Source: Haplomitrium mnioides (Eukaryota > Marchantiophyta > Haplomitriopsida > Calobryales). From it: 31,086 nucleotides of DNA. The stretch covers positions 1-31,086 of the forward strand of contig JBNGIS010016106.1 of assembly GCA_049999725.1 (NCBI GenBank), in the 5' to 3' direction. Under the pieces are notes generated by a model. That model did no database searches, was not told where the DNA came from, and worked only from the letters and a program-made list of their open reading frames with translations. The translations under genes and the position numbers were made by a program. Positions 8,525 through 18,765 of this stretch are shown here, in pieces (position 1 is the first letter of the stretch; every line of letters starts with the position of its first letter).

Positions 8525-9275
8525 ATGGAGAGCTACATGGAGAATCAAGAAGCAATAATTCATGTAGTGCAACAACAAATCAAATATTTTTCTCACCTTT
8601 GGGAAGTTCAAATGCAAGTGGAAAAAATGACATTATTTCAAGAGGAAAAAAGTCATGTGTAGTTTCCCAAACCAAAAGCATATGATAGAAAGACAGTTCT
8701 AGGCATATATAAGAATTTTTTGTTTGATTTCAAACCATAATTTGAGGCTACAAACATTAGAGAAGATGGTCGAAGAATTCTATTTGATGCAAGTCAATTT
8801 GAAAGAGTTGCAAAAACTTGGTAGAAATATCAAATAGAACAAGCTCAACATGGATTTGTTGCTCCAATTGCTTCTTGGTATGAGTTCAAAGAAGCAATGA
8901 ATTTAAGATTTAGAGTTTTGAATACTCTAAAGGTGCCAAGAGATTATTGGCAGAATTGAAGCAAATGGGTACAATGAGGAGTTGTGTCATACTATTTCAG
9001 ATTATCATTATGCAAATTCCTATTATAGAAAAGGGAGAAGATTTAGATTGCTTTGTTTGAGGATTGAAGTCTTCCACTAGAATGGAAGTAAAAATCAGAG
9101 AGCTCTCTTAGCTAGAAGAAGCAATGTGTATGGCTGAACAATACAACTCACTGCTAGCGACTATTGAAGCTAGGCCACGTCCACAACAAGCTTTACCAAA
9201 TGTTTGTGTGCTACTAAATGAGGATGTACATATGGAGATTGATGCATCACTATTAGATCAAGAGAAAGAAGATTG
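8525..9275 (+). pseudogene. gag: Ty3/gypsy gag remnant
   Basis: Starts at ATG 8525 with a Gln-rich N-terminus. It then shows the Retrotrans_gag pattern: WYEFKEAMNLRFRVLNT near 8876-8930, a frameshift near 8945, then GEDLDCF, GLKSSTRMEVKIREL and EEAMCMAEQYNSL (about 9035-9155), and an MEID segment near 9232-9245. Stops are frequent (for example after SHV at 8660) and no zinc knuckle remains. Gag would have formed the element capsid. Together with the PBS upstream it marks the 5' end of a degraded gypsy element on the + strand. Confidence 0.8.
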
Positions 9276-9879
9276 AGAAAGCTTATGGAAGAGCTTTGTT
9301 GGAGTACAAAGAGCAGCACAAACATCAATGAACAACAAATTGCTATTCTTTCATTTGTTTGGTAAGCATTTGTAGTTGGTCTAATGGATAAGAGTTAGCT
9401 TATCCAAAATTGCTTATCTTAAGATAATCTAGTGAAGAAAGAAAGTGGCTGCCAAGGGAGGATAGGGCTGCACGCCACAATTGGTTTAAAAAAAACCCTA
9501 TAATTAAAGGAATCAAGAAACGTGAAGTATCATCTGAATGCTAGAGGGAAAGGTTTGTTGAGATTAGTTTGGTCACCATGCATGAGGTCGCACAATAGAA
9601 CTCTATGTTCAAGTCTCTCTTTTGTTCTGTTGTTTGAAGATACTCGAATTCTATAATGAAGTGTCAAGCAAGGTTGCCATGGTAATTTCTTGGGGAGATT
9701 ATTCCCTTGGTGGAGTTGTTTTTTATTGTTCGATGGTAAGCTGGGTTGGCATTTCAAGAGCATGACATAAAAGGTCAAAGCTAGTGATTGATGATAATAG
9801 AGGCTATCAAATCTGTGCTGAAAATTCTGCAAAGCAATATCAAGGATCTGAAGTAAGGAGGGGGAACACTCACCCACTA
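9276..9879. other. Unassigned stretch, no gene seen
   Basis: Mixed sequence after the gag remnant. A minus-strand frame covers 9530-9877 (115 aa) but has no recognisable domain or composition, so I do not call it. The end of the gag-bearing element cannot be located. Confidence 0.4.
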
Positions 9880-10403
9880 GATCTCCACTCCTACATGAAT
9901 AGGATTACTTCTCTCTTACACAAACTCCTAATCCCACATGCAATGTCCAAAGATACCCCTCCTTGCAACATCCATGGCTACTGGATCTGAAATCTGCCCA
10001 AGAGATTCTGAATCCCTGCTCACTCCCCTGAATTCAGAGAAGGCACTTCCTCTCTGATTACCACACATTCATAACTCTTCCTTTACTCAAACATTCATAA
10101 TTAAGATGTTCAGTCCTCCTTTCAACAATCTTACATTCCAAGCACAAAGGGACATTCCATCCTTCAATTCACATAAAGATAATGCAAATTCCTTTACTTG
10201 AGAGATTTACAATTCAGAATTCAGATCCAACAATACTGGAATTCCTGAATTGCAAAGGTGAGTGGCTGCTCTCCATCAAATTTCTTCCTTTCCTACACAT
10301 GAGAGCTCCCTCTCTTACAAATGCAAAATTGCACTCTCCACTCACTAAGAAAATAACTGCCAAAACAGAAGTTATCCCCTTCCACTGATCACCACAACAT
10401 TTT

Positions 10404-11300
10404 ATATAAGAACAAACTATTCTATATCTAACTGATGGACTCTAATTTCCTGCACTACTAATTTAACTACAACTAATAGCAATAACATACTAACTAATTC
10501 CTACTGCCTATATGGTTCCTAACTAACCATGTCTGCAGAGGATTCTCTGAACATGCCTTCATCAGCTTCATGTGCAAGCACTGCCTTCCTTTACCCTAAT
10601 CATGGGGTACTCTTCATGTAAGTGCCTTTCTAATCCTTCCCCTTCACTAACTCTTGCTTTTGCTCTCTATAGGAACGACTCACAGGTTCCCCTTTAGAAG
10701 TAACTTCCGCATGCCTTCATATAAGAACAAAGAATGGACCCTCTTTGAAGTTAACTCACCAAAGTGCTCGATATAAGAACTACAGATGCCATAGCTACAG
10801 GTTCCCCTTCAAAATTTCATTGGGCCCCCTTCTTTCTCATTTCGAACTTTCAAAGACGCTTAGGCCAGAACTACGATATCTCACTGATTCACCCATTTGA
10901 TCCTTATCTTGCTCTTGAGACACCTCCTCCGTCCTCTCGTTATAGGAACTCTCACTCCCAACTTCTTTTTCACTAATTCCTTATAAGAACATTGAAGAGC
11001 TCCTCTTTTCAATAACTCTTTATAAGAACGCCGTTCTCCCTTTCTTTTCACTAACTTCTCTCCTCATTCGATATAAGAACAACAAATAGCTCCCTTACAG
11101 CTCCTCGCACGTCGAACTTTCATCTCTGTCCGATTCGAACTTTCAATCTTGCCTTTCTTTCAGTCCGGATCGGCGATAAGTCGCTATTTTGCTCACACTT
11201 ATTCATTCTTTTCCATAGTCCATATTGTCGATAGATCGCTATTTCGGGCGTTCAGCCATTACTCCCCTTACTCATTCGTTGCAAAGTTTGATATAAGAAC
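10404..11300. repeat. Degenerate TATAAGAAC repeat cluster
   Basis: (A)TATAAGAAC occurs at 10404, 10719, 10771, 10981, 11021, 11071 and 11291, with TATAGGAAC at 10941 and again near 10670. Around 10965-11080 the units are clearly tandem: TTTTCACTAA-type sequence, then TATAAGAAC, about 40-50 bp apart. TTCGAACTTTC and CGATANATCNC motifs are interspersed. Confidence 0.75.
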
Positions 11301-11446
11301 AATGACTCCCGTAAATCCTTTTCGAACTTTTTTAAGACTTCCGCAGGTCCCGTTCAAACTTTTAAGATCACCTTTTCCTTCCATCCGATTCATCGATATA
11401 TCACTTTTTCGGCCTCTTACTCCTTCCCCCGCTTCGGATCCCTCTT

Positions 11447-11547
11447 AAGTGGGGTTCCCCACTTCGGATACCCATACGGAACCAGATTAATCAGTCTCCC
11501 CACTTAGGAAGGCTGATCGGAACCAACTTAAGTGGGGTTCTCCACTT
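11447..11547. repeat. AAGTGGGG palindrome pair
   Basis: AAGTGGGG-TT-CCCCACTT at 11447-11464 is a perfect 8-bp inverted repeat. A slightly damaged copy (AAGTGGGGTTCTCCACTT) lies at 11530-11547, and a lone right arm CCCCACTT at 11498-11505. CGGAACC motifs lie between them. Confidence 0.8.
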
Positions 11548-12291
11548 AGGAAGGTTCCCTTCCGCTCCTTTCTTCGGATCGGACTCCTCGCGGACAACGG
11601 ACTTCGCTCTTCGGATTCCTCGTTCTTCGCTCGAATCGTTCATCGCATCGCTCGTTCTCATCCGATTCTTCATTTAAGGACGTTCAAACTTCAGCATTCG
11701 ATTTCAAACAGTCCAAACAGCAATCATCACTCGTTTTCCTCTCCATTTGATCCCCAGCAAGAATTCCTCTTCTCCCAAATGGCTCGATCGTTCGCCCTCT
11801 CTTCACACTTCAGCAACGCCACCTTCTTCTTCAACTGTTCGAACAATCACAAGGAGCTCTCTACAGGTATTCGAATTGATCCAGGGCCTCTCTTGACCTG
11901 CGCAGCATTCAAATCGCAGGTGCAGGGCTTCTTCAATAGCAAGGATTCTTTTTCGCAATCAGGGCTCCTGCACGAACAAGTGTTCGAATCCTTCTTTGTT
12001 GAGGCTTGTTCGAATCGCAGGGGGCTCTTCTTCCCTCTTTGCAGCTATCAGCATCGCAGGTGATTCTGCTTCCAAATGTACACTGCTACAGAAGATACAC
12101 GAAAGCCTGTACTCCCTCACTGAGCAGGAACCTTTGATTGAATCCTTCACCCATAGCTGTAGTCACGCACAAGCCTTCTCTTAATCCCCTAAGTATCTCA
12201 CGAGAAACCGATTGCCATATATAAGGGTTTTTTTTCACCATCTCTATCAAGGCGTCCTCAGCATGAGGTATTAGGCCAATAGCATATCTGC

Positions 12292-12314
12292 CCCTGGACG
12301 GACCTAGTCCAGGG
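12292..12314. repeat. Perfect 8-bp inverted repeat
   Basis: CCCTGGAC (12292-12299) and GTCCAGGG (12307-12314) flank a 7-base loop. No T-run follows, so it is not terminator-like. It lies next to the pol-tail-like peptide on the minus strand. Confidence 0.6.
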
Positions 12315-12362
12315 CTGTCGCTCGTCGACTGTTCTCCCAAGGCAGCTTGTCCTCCAAGTTAG
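12308..12362 (-). pseudogene. Possible gypsy pol C-terminal tail
   Basis: The minus strand reads NLEDKLPWENSRRATALD and then a stop. An L-E-D-K motif followed by a short polar tail and a stop is common at the C-terminus of plant gypsy pol. The match is short, with nothing recognisable upstream, so this is weak support for a 3' pol remnant adjoining the LTR-like region. Confidence 0.3.
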
Positions 12363-13066
12363 ATAGTTGTAGAAATTAGTGGGGCTAGGCTTGGCCCTCG
12401 ACAAATAGGTTAGTTTTATTTTATTTTTTTATTTCCTTAATTTTATTTTCCGCAGATTTCCTGTACTCCTACTCCAGATAGATTTCCAAGGACATAAAAA
12501 CATCTTCCTCCATAGAAAGGCAAGAGCTAAGCATAGCACTTGATACGTCTTAAATGCATTGCTGGAGTTCTGAAATCACCAATAACTTAGAGTTTGCTCA
12601 CTGTTGTAGCTTGTCACACTGCTGCAATAGAGTGTTTCATCATTTTTTCCTTCCAACGCCCAGAACTATGTCACCACAGAAGTTGTAGGAGGATTAGAGA
12701 AGAAAGGAAGGGAAAATATGAACATAGATAAGGTGAGGAGGCAAGAGGGAGAGGCTAGAGAAGCAACACAATGAGCTTTTATTTTGCTTTGTTGTGGAGT
12801 AGACACGCTGCACTCTCACTGCACTATACTATCAGTTATATAAAGATGTGGATGAGAACAAAGTAGTTGGAGGCTGACTTGTTGTGATGAGGATATTTCA
12901 AGGACATTTGAGAGGCTAGGTGAAGGGATTTATTGTTGTTCTTGGTTGGATTTGTTGAGGAGTACTTAAAGGTGCAGAAAAGGCAGTTACAACAAGGGGT
13001 TTGGGAGGCAAGGAAGAAAAGAGGGGATGCATTGCTATCTGTGGGGCATATCTGCTTGGGTGCAAC
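12363..13066. other. Intergenic, no gene seen
   Basis: It starts with a T-rich tract (about 12410-12470) and continues as mixed sequence. The purine-rich stretch from about 12910 to 13066 runs directly into the E2 pseudogene start and may be its retrocopied 5' untranslated region, which I cannot confirm. Confidence 0.5.
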
Positions 13067-13571
13067 ATGTCAGAAAGCCAAGGAAGTTTGCTATTATGTA
13101 AACAACTCAAAGATATCTTTAGAAATCCCATGGACAGTTTCTCAACAGGCTTTATCGATGATTCTAATGTCTTTGAGAGGAATGTCACAATCATTGGTCT
13201 ACCACACACATTGCATAAAGGTGGTTACTTTAATACCATTATGAGCTTTCCATCAAACTGTCCAAACAATTTCTTCTTCAATAAGATTCACTTCAGAGAT
13301 GTGGCATTCAAATGTTTACCTAGATGAGCAAGTGTCCATTTGTATTCTACATGCACTTGGAGATGAATCCAATGAATATAAGCTTGCCAATGAATGATGG
13401 TTGTCAGTCCATATGGTGGAGACCATTTTGCTGAGCATTATTTTAGTGTTGTCCAGCCCAAATGACGAGTCTCATGCAAACATTGATGTAGCAAAAGAGT
13501 GTTAAGAGACCAAGGAAGAATTCAAAAGGAAAGTGAGCTGAATTGTAAGGAAATCTCAGAAAGTATTGTAA
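13067..13571 (+). pseudogene. Processed pseudogene of a UBC7-class ubiquitin-conjugating enzyme E2
   Basis: An intronless copy runs from ATG 13067 to a terminal TAA 13569-13571, about 167 codons, the normal length for plant UBC7/UBE2G-type E2s. Recognisable parts are MSESQGSLLL.KQLKDI, NVTIIG, GGYFNTIMSFPSN, EMWHSNVY, the acidic insert loop after ILH that marks this E2 class, LSSPNDES, and KVS.IVRKSQ before the stop. The parent enzyme transfers ubiquitin, in the ER-associated degradation branch. This copy is dead: an extra base near 13286 shifts the frame, TGA 13395, TAA 13503 and TGA 13539 interrupt it, HPN reads HSN (13305-13313), and the catalytic Cys position holds Ser (TCC 13335-13337). 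Plant UBC7 genes normally have introns, so their absence points to reverse transcription. No poly(A) tail is evident. Confidence 0.92.
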
Positions 13572-14990
13572 ATAGTATATATGATCCTTCAACTTGGCGC
13601 ATTGTGATCATGTAGCAATGGAGTGCATCAGTCTCTTAGGTTGTGCTTTAAATTTAGCTAGTATAGAATTGTGCATTATTCCCACACATTTAGAAAGTAA
13701 GAGCTCTATGGTATTGAACACATTTTCATTGTGTCTCTTGTGCCTACTGTTTGGCCAAGGGTGAGGACACCGATGATTCCATCTCAAAGGATGTCTTAGT
13801 AAAGATTGCAATAATATAGAAACCTCCTAATAGCAAAGGGGCAACTTCATGGATAGATGATGATGATGGAACCAATAGAGTTGTGACGCATGGCACCGAG
13901 CAAGAAGAATTGAGTGGGCACAAGGAGCAAGTTCAGGTAGTGAAAAGAATGAGTGGAAAGCAACCGTAGATGATAGAGGAGGTTCTGCCAAATGAAATGA
14001 ACATTGAAGCTTTTTTTTGTTCTCGAAAGCCTGTATTTAGGAAGCAGTTTGAGAAAACACATTGTGGTCTAGGAGGATGTTGGTGTTGATCTCTTGGACT
14101 TTCCACACTACCTAAGTTAGCATAAAATACACATGCTAATAGAATGTGTCAGAGCTCAATTAAGACAACCATATTTGGTTGTATATGGCTGAAGATCAAC
14201 AACCGCTGCTTTGAACCAGAAACAAGCTACTCAAAACATGAACCTTTTTTTTTTAAGGAAAAAACATAGTTTTTGAACTAAAAATTTTGAGAAAATGAGG
14301 CTACTTTTTGAAAACAAGACGTACTTGAGTTTTTGAGCTTTATTTTTGGCCATTTTAACAAGGATGATAGAGCAAGAGTCAATTTCATTATGCAAAATCA
14401 AACAATATTCTAAGTTTTTACGAAAATATTGGAAATCTTAAAATAGATGAAAAGTATAAAAATTATGGTAAGCTTTCACAAGAAGTTTGGATTTATTATT
14501 GATTACAGTTTGAAGCCCAAAAATTTAAATACATGTTAGAAGAAACTATTTTGAAATATGTTTAGTTGCACAAACTCTATATGCGCATAGGCATGGTGCT
14601 CTTTGAAACTTATTTTTTGAAAAAAAAAAAGAAAACATGAGGAAAATGCCCAAATGGAGTAGAAGTCAAGGGAATGAGTTTGCAACCGTAGATACAAAAA
14701 ACAACAAAACAAAAAATTGCATGGATTTAGGAGCTCTATTTTCAAGTTCAAGCAAGAAAGAAGCTTTCACTTGCATGCAAAAGTTAAAGTGGGCTTAAAA
14801 AAGAGGTTTCAACATTTAAAAATATTTTATAATTTAGAGAAACATAAACAAAAAGGAGTCATGGTTTTGAATCAAAAAGGCAGTGGGTAGGGAGATTGAA
14901 TTTAGAAAGTAAACAAGAAACATCTCAAAGTTTTTGACTAGATTCTACCAAACAAAGGTTCCGAGTTCTACAAGAGAGTATTTGACTAGT
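13572..14990. other. AT-rich intergenic stretch, no gene recognised
   Basis: The first part (to about 13700) could be the 3' untranslated region of the E2 retrocopy. Around 13835-13970 an acidic, frame-open segment (GATSWIDDDDGTNRV...) is seen but not recognised, and ends in a stop. From about 14230 the sequence is rich in A and T runs with no frame of interest. Confidence 0.5.
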
Positions 14991-15313
14991 GTAGAATCTA
15001 AGTTCTAACCAATACTCTTTGTGTGTACAAGCTTGAAAGTTGTATATGAGAAGTAGAACATGTGGAAGGCTTCAACTTCCACCCAAAGTCTATGCGCGCA
15101 AAAGAATCCAAGTTCAACATCTCAACACTCCACCCCAAAGTCTATGCGCCCATAGGAATATGAGCTCAGCATCTGAACAGTCAACAACAAAGATTGTCAA
15201 GAACTTAGTTTTTAAGTTCCGCAAGAGATTTTTTACACGCACGATGTTTTGACTTGCGAATCAAAGTCTATGTGCGCATAGGGTTCAGACTTCTACAACC
15301 AATGATACAAGTG
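14570..15313. repeat. CTATGCGC-motif repeat, left flank of the gypsy element
   Basis: Variants of the near-palindrome CTATGYGC(N)CATAGG occur at about 14578, 15088, 15141 and 15268. Around them are GAAGTAGAACATGTGGAAG and AAAGTCTATGCGCGCAAAAG blocks. Similar blocks (AGAAGTAAAACATGT, CTCTATGTACACTAAAG, AGTGCGCTAAAGG) lie just beyond the other end of the gypsy element at 27420-27545, so the element appears to sit inside this repeat. Confidence 0.6.
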
Positions 15314-17565
15314 TGTTAGGTCTTGAGGCGCATGGCAGAGGGGGAGGAGCCCTGCTTTTGGTTGGTGTTGTAGTATATAGCCTAACTTCTAGATTTGAGT
15401 AATTGGGTTGGAATAGATAAGAACCCCCGTTGATCGGGCTATATAGGGATACGACTGGTCGTGGTGGTAGTGAGGTCCACCAGAACTCAAGGGATCGTGA
15501 TCGTGAGAACAACAATTACTTTCTTTGGATTTCCGTTGCCTAAGCTACCAACCAACGACAACAACTTGGGAAGTAACCTTGCAACTTTGAATCATCCGAG
15601 TACTTGGGCACGTCTCACTCACACCTTACAGCCAATACCGACTCTTATGTAAACCACCGTTCACCACTCAATCCAATACCCCTCAAGTTTCTACCTCTAT
15701 CATTTCATGCTCTCACCGTTGTTTAGCCTCAACATTTTGCATCACTGTTCGTCCATATTCTCCCTCTCTTCTGAATAATAAGGATCATCTCTACTTCCCT
15801 CTCCCTTTCCCATATTTACTTCCTCTCTACTGTCTTATCTGATCATATGGACCCATCTCCTTCTCTAAACTCATTTTGGATAACCCTCCTCAATATCTAT
15901 TTCACCTCATACCTCTTATACTCTATACCAATCTTCTCATTTGTTCTTGACTATTCCACCCCACCTTTTTCTGTACCATATGTACTTTTGCTCACTTGCT
16001 TGAAATCACCCACATTAACCCCACCTCCTCCTAATAACTTCCACCATAGTACTTCTTATTTTAATTTATTTTTGAATCTCTGGTTCCACCACATGCCTCC
16101 TCTATTCCTCAATTTGAATGGTTGGAGACCCTACCCCTTTCTTACTTAACGACATCAAATTAAGTATGCCTCCCCTTTTGGAATCTATGACGATTGTTCC
16201 TGTTCTCCATACATAGCCATTTCTGAGAGATGCCAACCCGATGGACACCTGGCGAGGTTTCACGATCAGTCCACTTGCAAACAATGCGGCGGTGGGACAA
16301 TAATCATTTGTAGATGCTCTTGGTGCGTGGTATTGAGAGCACCCTTCGAATCCTCCCTCCATAACTCTGAATCCTCGCGTTGCTGGCAGCTCTCCAAGTA
16401 GCACCGAATGACGCAGGCCAGCCTCCTCTTTCTGCACGATGCTTCGACCAACAAGGGCTCATACTAGGTAATTGAATTCCTTCCTCTTTCCCCTCGTGTG
16501 ACAACAAACTCTCTTCCAGAACAGATTGTGGAGTCACCTCCAGACAGCTTTTACATCTTGTTTCCATTCTCCAATACTCATTTTTCATTGTGGGATCTCC
16601 ACAATTGCTCTTCCTTTACCTTCTTGACTAGATTGGATCCACCTCCCTATAGATTTGTGTATAGCCCATCGATGAATCGCATGGCGACAGTAAAGCACAT
16701 CCTCCGTGTCACTCTTAGCAAGCTTAGACACCGCCACCCTGGCGATGGAGATACCGTGCAAGTATGGAGCTGCCTCCCATCACCGTGATGTTGGTTCCAA
16801 TATTAGATACGCCCTGAGATGCCGCCGTTGGTGAGCAAGCCAGAGTGCGACGATCCTCGATTCGAACTGTAGAGGATTGCTGAGTTTCTCTTCCCCATAA
16901 CGTCCACTATGATGCTTGGACGAATTCTTGGGCGATCTGCACCCCCTCATCCATAATACTCCACTTTTATCCCCTCACCTCCTTCTGTTCTGAATTGCTT
17001 TAGCATCTCTTCGTCATCTCATCCGACCCTTTGTACTATTGTGGCCTTTTTTTATATTGAGCTTGCCCAGTGTTCATGCGTAGACGCCAAATGTACACAA
17101 CCCACTTCCTTTTAGGAGGGAACCAACCATTTATATATGCTCCACCATTAATCTCTACCCAATTCGAAATCACTTGTCATTGCAATCACGGGTTTGACCA
17201 TAACCTCGTATGGCTCTCAAGATCGTTGTACTAGTGATGCATAGAGGTTGATGCTTCAAAACTTTAACTCTACATGGATCACAAGAAAATGGCGACAGGC
17301 ACATAATCCCCTTCCAATTGACCAGAGATCTGCTAGATGATTTGCTTGGTCCCCTCAGCGTTCATTGAACCTTCTGCACACCCCCGCACTAGCCTTGTAA
17401 AACAAATTTCTCCCATATATATTCTCTTACGCCTCCCCTACACTCCCTCCTTGTCTTATCCTTCTATATTGCCTCGCCATGCAATCTCTTGTCCAAACCA
17501 AGGTCCATCTCCCAAGAAAACCTATGCACCATTTTTTTGTTTCTCCAAGAAGCGACGCCGACCAA

Positions 17566-17570
<5 letters not shown>

Positions 17571-17617
<47 letters not shown>
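17571..17617 (+). repeat. (AG)n microsatellite
   Basis: There are 47 bases of uninterrupted AG before the N gap. The other LTR has only GGGAGAGAGAGAC at the matching position (26730-26742), so the run expanded in this copy. Confidence 0.97.
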
Positions 17618-18017
17618 NNNNNNNNNNNNNNNNNNNNNNNNNNNNNNNNNNNNNNNNNNNNNNNNNNNNNNNNNNNNNNNNNNNNNNNNNNNNNNNNNNN
17701 NNNNNNNNNNNNNNNNNNNNNNNNNNNNNNNNNNNNNNNNNNNNNNNNNNNNNNNNNNNNNNNNNNNNNNNNNNNNNNNNNNNNNNNNNNNNNNNNNNNN
17801 NNNNNNNNNNNNNNNNNNNNNNNNNNNNNNNNNNNNNNNNNNNNNNNNNNNNNNNNNNNNNNNNNNNNNNNNNNNNNNNNNNNNNNNNNNNNNNNNNNNN
17901 NNNNNNNNNNNNNNNNNNNNNNNNNNNNNNNNNNNNNNNNNNNNNNNNNNNNNNNNNNNNNNNNNNNNNNNNNNNNNNNNNNNNNNNNNNNNNNNNNNNN
18001 NNNNNNNNNNNNNNNNN
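17618..18017. other. Assembly gap (400 N)
   Basis: Exactly 400 N. Alignment with the other LTR predicts only about 85 bp of ordinary sequence plus any further AG repeats here, so the stated size is probably a placeholder or reflects a long microsatellite. Confidence 0.95.
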
Positions 18018-18599
18018 CCATCTTCAGATCCAAACAATCTCACCCATCCATTTTTATCCATCTTTCTTTTTCTTTTCTTGACTTGGCTCGTAGCTTAGGC
18101 TTTGTCTTAGTTAGTTAATATTTAGTTAATATTTTACTATTATTTTCTTAACCCAAATAGCTTTTCAAAATCCCACAAAAACACAAAACATGTCCACATC
18201 TACTTTTACAAAACACAAACACATAAACCTCACGTACAATCGACACATTTCTTTTTCTTTTCTTGCTGTTGAAGCAATGTTCCTCCATTTTCTTCCATTT
18301 TGGCCTGTTCAAAGTGTTGTTGTTGCCTAATCCATTTCTTTCCCTGATTGGTACATGTAATTTTCAAAGACTTGTGCTATTTCTATGGTTATATTTCTAG
18401 ATCCTAAAGAGCTTTTCTACTTTAAACATAATAAAAAAATTTAACTAAATCCTTGAGAAGTCTTTCATCCTTCTGTTTGGACAATGTCCGTTGTTCACCA
18501 TTTTAGCCATTTGCATGCTTGCTTTCTTCCTTTTTCTCACTTTCTTCCTCCTTTGCCTCTCCTTGCGTGCATCTTTATCTCCCATTCTGGACCCTAACT

Positions 18600-18765
18600 A
18601 ATCCTTTGGTTCAATCTTGAGTGCCCCGTGTGAAGAATATAGCCTGGCTGCTCTGGAATTCCCAAAGATGGGTCGTAGCATGGTGGCAAGGAACAAAACA
18701 CTTGGAAGAAAAAATTTGACGAACAAAGAGCAAGGTACTCCACAAACACCGCCAATTAATACAAC
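18600..18765 (-). other. Gypsy 3' untranslated stretch
   Basis: Lies between the integrase end and the 3' LTR on the minus strand. A clear polypurine tract is not preserved; the bases abutting the LTR read AACCAAAGGATTA on the minus strand. Confidence 0.5.

Larger units (their letters stand above)
9880..12290 (-). repeat. LTR/UTR-like repeat region, probably of a gypsy element on the minus strand
   Basis: No coding frame is convincing. On the minus strand there is a cluster of GTTCTTATA subrepeats (11300 down to 10404), then a TATATAAAA box (about 10398-10407), then a possible damaged Met-type PBS reading TGGTAATCAGAG (about 10049-10066). A pol-tail-like peptide lies further upstream on that strand near 12340. 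This is the layout of a U3 repeat block, promoter and leader. Boundaries, target duplication and the partner LTR are not identified, so the call is tentative. Confidence 0.4.
15314..18599 (-). repeat. Gypsy 3' LTR in element orientation (3,286 bp including 400 N)
   Basis: Same order of blocks as 24024-27417. It has an (AG)n run leading into an assembly gap (17618-18017), lacks the 490-bp segment, and its last base next to the internal region is T instead of A. Long apparent frames here run through the N gap or through low-complexity LTR sequence and are not genes. Confidence 0.9.

Noticed and set aside
9374-9395. TGGTCTAATGGATAAGAG, similar to a tRNA-Arg D arm
   Set aside because: No acceptor, anticodon or T arm can be formed from the neighbouring sequence.
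9530-9877. 115-codon minus-strand frame
   Set aside because: No recognised domain, and the flanking sequence looks like retroelement leader.
11779-12063. 94-codon + strand frame starting with ATG
   Set aside because: It lies in an LTR-like repeat block with repeated TTCGAA motifs; no domain or homologue is recognised.
12420-12470. T-rich tract followed by CCGCAG, resembling a 3' splice site
   Set aside because: No exon-like coding sequence follows, so there is nothing to support an intron boundary.
16102-16588. Overlapping minus-strand frames in the gypsy LTR
   Set aside because: The other LTR does not preserve these frames, as expected for noncoding sequence.
17337-18118. Long frames on both strands across 17337-18118
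   Set aside because: They exist only because the 400 N contain no stops and the AG run reads as Arg-Glu or Leu-Ser.
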